Both the position numbers and the translations under genes were made by a program. This document shows, piece by piece, positions 1 through 5,123 of a stretch of 5,123 nucleotides of DNA. The notes beneath the pieces are model-generated. The model was given only the letters and a program-made list of their open reading frames with translations, ran no database searches and was not told the DNA's origin. The DNA is taken from positions 1-5,123 of the forward strand of contig JBPOIS010000004.1 in assembly GCA_052034295.1 (NCBI GenBank). Direction: 5' to 3'. Each line of letters opens with the position of its first letter. The first letter of the stretch is position 1. This DNA comes from JBPOIS01 sp052034295 (GTDB lineage Bacteria; Pseudomonadota; Gammaproteobacteria; Pseudomonadales; Moraxellaceae).

Positions 1-729
<729 letters not shown>

Positions 730-745
730 GTCTTCTCTCCCCGGC

Positions 746-2278
<1,533 letters not shown>

Positions 2279-2285
2279 GGTTGAG

Positions 2286-2290
2286 CCTCC
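2286..2290 (-). promoter_or_regulatory. Shine-Dalgarno site of pccB
   Basis: The minus strand reads GGAGG here, seven bases before the ATG at 2278. It fixes the pccB start, which matters because the same frame has no stop for another 357 codons upstream. The site lies wholly in the 20-base gap after the meaB TAG, so PccB translation can start independently of MeaB. Confidence 0.85.
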
Positions 2291-2298
2291 GGTGAAAA

Positions 2299-3309
2299 CT
2301 AGTTCGGTTCCTGCAGGTGGTTGAGCAAACGGTGCGCCGCGGCCGCCGGGGTGATGCTGCCCGCCGTCACGCAGCGACTGACTTTTTCCAGATCCTGCTT
2401 CACGCCCGCGTGGTGCCTGAAGCGGCTGCGCAATTCGGCGTCGATCAGGGTCCACATCCAGTCGAGGGCCTGGCGCCGGCGTTTCTGCGCCAGCTCGCCG
2501 CTTGTTTCCAGCGTCTTGCGGTGGCGCGCGATCTCGGCCCAGAAGGCGGGAATGCCCTCGCCCGTTTGCGCCGACAATGTCAGCACGAGCGGCCGCCAGT
2601 GCGTCGAGGTCGAGCGCAGCAGGCCGAGCGCATTCTCGAACTGGTGCTTGGCGAACTGCGCCGCTTTCGGGTCGAGGTCGGCCTTGTTGATGACGACGAG
2701 ATCCGCCAGTTCGACGATGCCCTTCTTGATCGCCTGCAGGTCGTCGCCGGCGTTGGGCAGCTGCAGCAGGACGAAGACGTCGACCATGCCGGCCACCGTG
2801 GTCTCGCTCTGGCCGACGCCGACCGTCTCGACGATGACGACGTCGAAGCCGGCCGCCTCGCACACCAGCATCGCCTCGCGCGTCTTTTCCGCCACGCCGC
2901 CGAGCGAGCCGCCGGAGGGCGAAGGACGGATGAAGGCATCGGGATGCGTCGACAGCTTCTCCATCCGCGTCTTGTCGCCGAGGATGGAGCCGCCGGAAAT
3001 CGTGCTGGAGGGGTCGACCGCCAGCACCGCGAGGCGGTGGCCGCGCTCGATCAAATGCAGGCCGAGGGCCTCGATGAAGGTGGACTTGCCCGCGCCCGGC
3101 GCGCCGGAGATGCCGACGCGGATGGCGTTGCCGGTGTGCGGCAGCAGCGCCGCCAGCACCTGCTCCGCCCGCGCCTGGTGGTCGCGCCGTGACGACTCGA
3201 CCAGCGTGATGGCCTTCGCCAGCGCGCGCGGCCGGCGCGCCAGCACGCCGTCGACCAATTGCCGGTCGGCGGCGGCGAGTAACTCGTGGTTGGCGATGCT
3301 GTCGTTCAT
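2299..3309 (-). CDS. meaB: MeaB, methylmalonyl-CoA mutase chaperone GTPase
   Basis: A complete 336-residue G3E-family GTPase (MeaB/ArgK type). In this family it binds methylmalonyl-CoA mutase, gates loading of adenosylcobalamin and helps remove damaged cofactor, using GTP binding and hydrolysis in the cytoplasm. Visible motifs in order are the Walker A loop GAPGAGKST at 69-77, LAVDPSS at 96-102, a conserved stretch SGGSILGDKTRM at 105-116, RPSPSGGSLGG at 128-138, the Walker B/switch region VETVGVGQSET at 160-170, and the guanine-specificity motif NKAD at 208-211. The C-terminal helical dimerisation region follows (about 265-336, WMWTLIDAELRSRF within it). Its length is normal for the family. 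The ATG at 3309 gives the expected short N-terminal helix but has only a weak ribosome site (CTACGG just before it). It lies 20 bases after the antitoxin stop. Its client mutase is encoded just upstream, beyond the toxin-antitoxin pair. The older name ArgK reflects an early assignment to arginine transport. Confidence 0.96.
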   Translation of the reverse strand: MNDSIANHELLAAADRQLVDGVLARRPRALAKAITLVESSRRDHQARAEQVLAALLPHTGNAIRVGISGAPGAGKSTFIEALGLHLIERGHRLAVLAVDPSSTISGGSILGDKTRMEKLSTHPDAFIRPSPSGGSLGGVAEKTREAMLVCEAAGFDVVIVETVGVGQSETTVAGMVDVFVLLQLPNAGDDLQAIKKGIVELADLVVINKADLDPKAAQFAKHQFENALGLLRSTSTHWRPLVLTLSAQTGEGIPAFWAEIARHRKTLETSGELAQKRRRQALDWMWTLIDAELRSRFRHHAGVKQDLEKVSRCVTAGSITPAAAAHRLLNHLQEPN

Positions 3310-3329
3310 CCGTAGATCGGTGACGGCGG

Positions 3330-3611
3330 TTAATTGGCGATTCCGGCAACCGCCTTCGCCAGCGCTTCTTCCGGGATGCCCTGCGCTTTCAGGTTTTCGA
3401 TCAAGCGTGCGATGGGCGCGGATTCCAGCTTTTCCAGATCGGCGCGCAGGCCCTGCCCGATATAGGCGCGCATCAGCGGCTGATAGCCGGAGAAGCCGAG
3501 CATCGGCGCGATGCGTTTCAGATCTTCGATGACGTCTGCCGGCATGCGCAGCGTGACCGTCGCCATGGGGCGCTCGCGCTTCAGTCGTTTCTTCAGGTCA
3601 GACGTTTTCAT
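3330..3611 (-). CDS. Ribbon-helix-helix antitoxin partner of BrnT (BrnA/CopG-like)
   Basis: A 93-residue basic protein that probably neutralises the overlapping BrnT toxin and represses the shared promoter. After a Lys/Arg-rich start (KTSDLKKRLKRERP, 2-15) there is a predicted ribbon-helix-helix fold: strand MATVTLRMP at 16-24, helix 1 about ADVIEDLKRIAPMLG at 25-39, a GFSGYQP turn, and helix 2 about LMRAYIGQGLRADLEKLE at 46-63. The alternating polar residues of the strand would enter the DNA major groove as a dimer. A tail of about 30 residues (64-93, containing IENLKAQGIPEEALAKA) could be the toxin-binding part. This differs from classic BrnA, in which the DNA-binding fold sits near the C-terminus, so I leave the symbol blank. 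The start at 3611 is supported by an AAGGA site six bases upstream. The gene overlaps the toxin by 14 bases, which suggests coupled translation. Met16 is an alternative start but would lose the basic arm. Confidence 0.8.
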   Translation of the reverse strand: MKTSDLKKRLKRERPMATVTLRMPADVIEDLKRIAPMLGFSGYQPLMRAYIGQGLRADLEKLESAPIARLIENLKAQGIPEEALAKAVAGIAN

Positions 3612-3897
3612 ACAGATTCCTTTCCTCGCGGGTCGCCTTGCGGGCCGAAATCAGGCGGATGCGGTCATCCTCCTGCTGGACATGGACAACGAACAGCAGC
3701 CGCGACGAAGCATCCATGCCGATGACCGCGTCCCGCGCTTCCTCGCTCCGATCCGCATCGACCACTTTCAGGAAGGGATCGAAGAAGGCCAGCGCCGCCT
3801 GCTCGAACGTCACGCCCTGATGCTTGGCGGGATTCCGCCGCGCCTTGTCCCGGTTGGCGACGAAGCGGATGCCCTGAAGCTCGAACTCGATGTCCAT
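3598..3897 (-). CDS. brnT: BrnT-family toxin (predicted ribonuclease)
   Basis: A 99-residue protein with the layout of BrnT toxins, RelE-like ribonucleases that halt translation when the antitoxin is lost. The family pattern is an F-x-W-D-type N-terminal strand, then K...N..KHGV.FEEA...F.DP, and a C-terminal R-I-I-S-A-R-x-A-T-x-x-E-R...YE. Here I see RFVANRDKARRNPAKH at 11-26, GVTFEQAALAFFDPF at 28-42, EEARDAVIGMD at 52-62, LLFVVHV at 67-73 and RLISARKATREERNLYE at 81-97. Two departures stand out: Ala-Asn at 14-15 where Trp-Asp is common, and an extra Gln in KHQGV. The ATG at 3897 is the only sensible start, since an in-frame TAA lies about 22 bases upstream. The toxin precedes its antitoxin, the usual order for this family, and overlaps it by 14 bases. 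No convincing ribosome site precedes it. Both ends of the fold are present, so it is probably intact; activity is inferred. Confidence 0.86.
   Translation of the reverse strand: MDIEFELQGIRFVANRDKARRNPAKHQGVTFEQAALAFFDPFLKVVDADRSEEARDAVIGMDASSRLLFVVHVQQEDDRIRLISARKATREERNLYENV
3618..3622 (-). promoter_or_regulatory. Shine-Dalgarno site of the antitoxin gene
   Basis: The minus strand reads AAGGA six bases before the ATG at 3611, with a further AGGA just upstream. It lies inside the 3' end of brnT and supports Met1 rather than Met16 as the antitoxin start. A good site here and none visible for brnT would favour antitoxin synthesis over toxin. Confidence 0.65.
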
Positions 3898-3901
3898 TCT
3901 C

Positions 3902-3930
3902 AGGGTAGTTCGGCGTATTTACGTTGTCAA
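3902..3930 (-). promoter_or_regulatory. Candidate sigma70 promoter of the toxin-antitoxin pair
   Basis: On the minus strand a perfect -35 box TTGACA (3925-3930) is followed after exactly 17 bases by TACCCT (3902-3907). That -10 candidate keeps the three most conserved positions of TATAAT (first T, second A, last T). It lies in the 44-base gap between the mutase stop and the brnT ATG, in the most AT-rich 60-base block I counted (3901-3960, 28 of 60 G+C). The -10 box ends only four bases before the ATG, so initiation from it would give a leaderless or nearly leaderless brnT transcript. The boxes are direct observation; promoter activity is inference. Confidence 0.5.
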
Positions 3931-3936
3931 TACGTT
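3914..3936 (-). repeat. Candidate antitoxin operator: 11-base-spaced direct repeats and inverted repeat
   Basis: The minus strand carries two copies of AACGTA (at 3931-3936 and 3920-3925) whose starts are 11 bases apart, about one helical turn. They bracket the TTGACA box, and the second overlaps its last-read edge by one base. An inverted repeat, CGTATT at 3914-3919 and AATACG at 3929-3934 on the plus strand with a 9-base spacer, overlaps them. Ribbon-helix-helix repressors commonly bind as side-by-side dimers on sites spaced about one turn apart, so this fits autoregulation by the antitoxin. No binding has been shown. Confidence 0.45.
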
Positions 3937-3941
3937 TCTGT

Positions 3942-5123
3942 TCAGGCTGAGGCATGAGTTTTCCGTATCGCCGCCAGCACCTGCTTCGCGCAGGCCGGGA
4001 TCGGCGTGCCAGGGCCGAATATGCCGGCGGCGCCCGCCTTGTTCAGGAAATCGTAGTCCTGCGCCGGAATCACGCCGCCGACGAAGACGATGATGTCCTC
4101 CGCGCCCTGCGCTTTCAGCGCGTTTACCAGTGCCGGCACCAGCGTCTTGTGGCCGGCGGCGAGGGTGGACACGCCGACGGCGTGGCAGTCGTTCTCGATG
4201 GCCTGGCGCGCGGCTTCCTCCGGCGTCTGGAACAGCGGGCCGATGTCGATGTCGAAGCCGAGATCGGCCAGCGCCGTGGCCACCACCTTGGCGCCGCGGT
4301 CGTGGCCGTCCTGGCCGAGCTTGGCGATCATCACGCGCGGCCGGCGCCCTTCCGCGGCGGCGAAGGCCTCGATGTCCTGCTTGATCTCCTGCCATTCCCA
4401 GTCGTGCTCGAAGGCCGCGCCGTACACGCCGGAGATGGCCTGGTTGGTGGCGCGGAAGCGGCCCCATTCCTTTTCCAGCGCGTCGGAAATCTCGCCGACG
4501 GTGGCGCGCAGGCGCACCGCCTTGACGGCGAGGTCGAGGACGTTGCCCTTGCCGGTCTTCGCGGCGTCGGTGAGCGCGTCGAGCGCCTGCTGCACCGCCT
4601 TGCCGTCGCGGCTGGCGCGGATCTGCTTCAGCCGCGCGACCTGCGCTTCGCGCACCGCGGTGTTGTCGATCTCGCGGATGTCGACGGGGTCTTCCTTGTC
4701 GAGGCGGTACTTGTTCACGCCGACGATGACGTCCTTGCCGGCGTCGATGCGCGCCTGCTTTTCCGCCGCGCACTGCTCGATCTTGAGTTTCGCCCAGCCC
4801 GACTCGACGGCTTTCGTCATGCCGCCCATGGCTTCCACTTCCTCGATGATCGCCCAGGCGGTGTCGGCCATGTCCTGCGTCAGCTTCTCCATCATGTAGC
4901 TGCCGGCCCAGGGGTCGACCACGTTGGTGATGTGCGTCTCCTCCTGGATGATGAGCTGGGTGTTGCGGGCGATGCGCGCCGAGAAGTCGGTCGGCAGGGC
5001 GATGGCTTCGTCGAGCGAGTTGGTGTGCAGCGACTGCGTGCCGCCGAACACCGCCGCCATCGCCTCGATGGCGGTGCGCACGACGTTGTTGTAGGGGTCC
5101 TGCTCGGTGAGCGACCAGCCGGA
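3942..5123 (-). CDS. scpA: Methylmalonyl-CoA mutase, large/catalytic chain (C-terminal part, partial)
   Basis: The last 393 residues of adenosylcobalamin-dependent methylmalonyl-CoA mutase; the N-terminal portion (about 330 residues, judged from the usual length of 710-740) lies beyond the window. It interconverts (R)-methylmalonyl-CoA and succinyl-CoA in the cytoplasm. The fragment opens in the substrate-binding barrel domain with SGWSLTEQDPYNNVVRTAIE, then FGGTQSLHTN near 26-35, VDPWAGSYMME near 69-79 and a linker. The C-terminal cobalamin domain follows: RPRVMIAKLGQDGHDRGAKV from about 261, where the His of DGHDRG (fragment residue 274) is the lower cobalt ligand, then GVSTL at 317-321 and FVGGVIP at 347-353. 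Together these form the D-x-H-x-x-G...S-x-L...G-G signature of base-off cobalamin binding. This marks the catalytic chain, not a non-catalytic small subunit. The reading frame is open across the window edge. A downstream GTG at 5081 is internal and not the start. MeaB, its chaperone, is encoded next but one pair away. A related mutase (for example ethylmalonyl or isobutyryl type) is less likely given pccAB. Confidence 0.95.
   Translation of the reverse strand, partial: SGWSLTEQDPYNNVVRTAIEAMAAVFGGTQSLHTNSLDEAIALPTDFSARIARNTQLIIQEETHITNVVDPWAGSYMMEKLTQDMADTAWAIIEEVEAMGGMTKAVESGWAKLKIEQCAAEKQARIDAGKDVIVGVNKYRLDKEDPVDIREIDNTAVREAQVARLKQIRASRDGKAVQQALDALTDAAKTGKGNVLDLAVKAVRLRATVGEISDALEKEWGRFRATNQAISGVYGAAFEHDWEWQEIKQDIEAFAAAEGRRPRVMIAKLGQDGHDRGAKVVATALADLGFDIDIGPLFQTPEEAARQAIENDCHAVGVSTLAAGHKTLVPALVNALKAQGAEDIIVFVGGVIPAQDYDFLNKAGAAGIFGPGTPIPACAKQVLAAIRKTHASA

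Noticed and set aside
2279..3349. The pccB frame stays open for 357 codons upstream through the whole of meaB, which could suggest a giant 867-residue fusion protein.
   Set aside because: The upstream translation is low-complexity Arg/Ala/Gly sequence typical of an off-frame read of a GC-rich gene, meaB is clearly real in its own frame there, and pccB has its own GGAGG site and a conserved N-terminus at 2278.
2321..3532. A 403-codon open frame on the plus strand opposite meaB and the antitoxin gene.
   Set aside because: It runs antisense to two genes with clear motifs, is Ser/Arg/Ala-rich, and shows no family signature.
3898..3941. A transcription terminator between the mutase gene and brnT.
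   Set aside because: The only inverted repeat is 6 bases per arm, AT-rich, with no following T run; an operator or promoter reading fits better.
4090..4899. A 269-codon plus-strand frame opposite the mutase gene.
   Set aside because: Ser/Ala/Arg-rich translation mirroring the conserved mutase codons; no domain or ribosome site seen.
3942..5081. The GTG at 5081 as the start of a separate small cobalamin-binding mutase subunit.
   Set aside because: The frame is open to the window edge and the preceding 14 codons (SGWSLTEQDPYNNV) belong to the conserved mutase barrel, so the gene is simply cut by the window.

Overview
The window is a GC-rich stretch of bacterial chromosome. All six genes lie on the minus strand, so transcription runs from the high-coordinate end to the low one. 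Read in that direction they are: the C-terminal half of methylmalonyl-CoA mutase (3942-5123, cut by the window edge), a BrnT-family toxin (3598-3897), a ribbon-helix-helix antitoxin overlapping it (3330-3611), the mutase chaperone GTPase MeaB (2299-3309), the carboxyltransferase (beta) subunit of propionyl-CoA carboxylase (746-2278), and the start of its biotin carboxylase (alpha) subunit (1-729, cut by the window edge).

The four metabolic genes form the propionyl-CoA/succinyl-CoA module. PccA and PccB carboxylate propionyl-CoA to (S)-methylmalonyl-CoA. After epimerisation (no epimerase gene is visible here), adenosylcobalamin-dependent mutase converts (R)-methylmalonyl-CoA to succinyl-CoA, and MeaB guards the mutase and its cofactor. 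High GC, co-directional tight packing and the order mutase-meaB-pccB-pccA suggest a proteobacterium. My best guess is a betaproteobacterium of the Rhodocyclales type, but that is inference from gene order and protein flavour, not a database result.

Gaps are very short: 44 bases between the mutase and brnT, a 14-base overlap inside the toxin-antitoxin pair, then 20, 20 and 16 bases. I see no terminator, RNA gene, CRISPR array or insertion sequence.

The unusual part is 3330-3941, where a type II toxin-antitoxin pair sits between the mutase gene and the gene for its own chaperone. It carries what looks like its own sigma70-type promoter, with a perfect TTGACA box between two 11-base-spaced direct repeats, and that promoter points into meaB-pccB-pccA. 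The pair may therefore add an internal, autoregulated promoter to a core metabolic operon. It also looks lower in GC than its neighbours in the blocks I counted. This is the most noteworthy signal; the rest is ordinary metabolism. I do not see evidence of a wholly new system.
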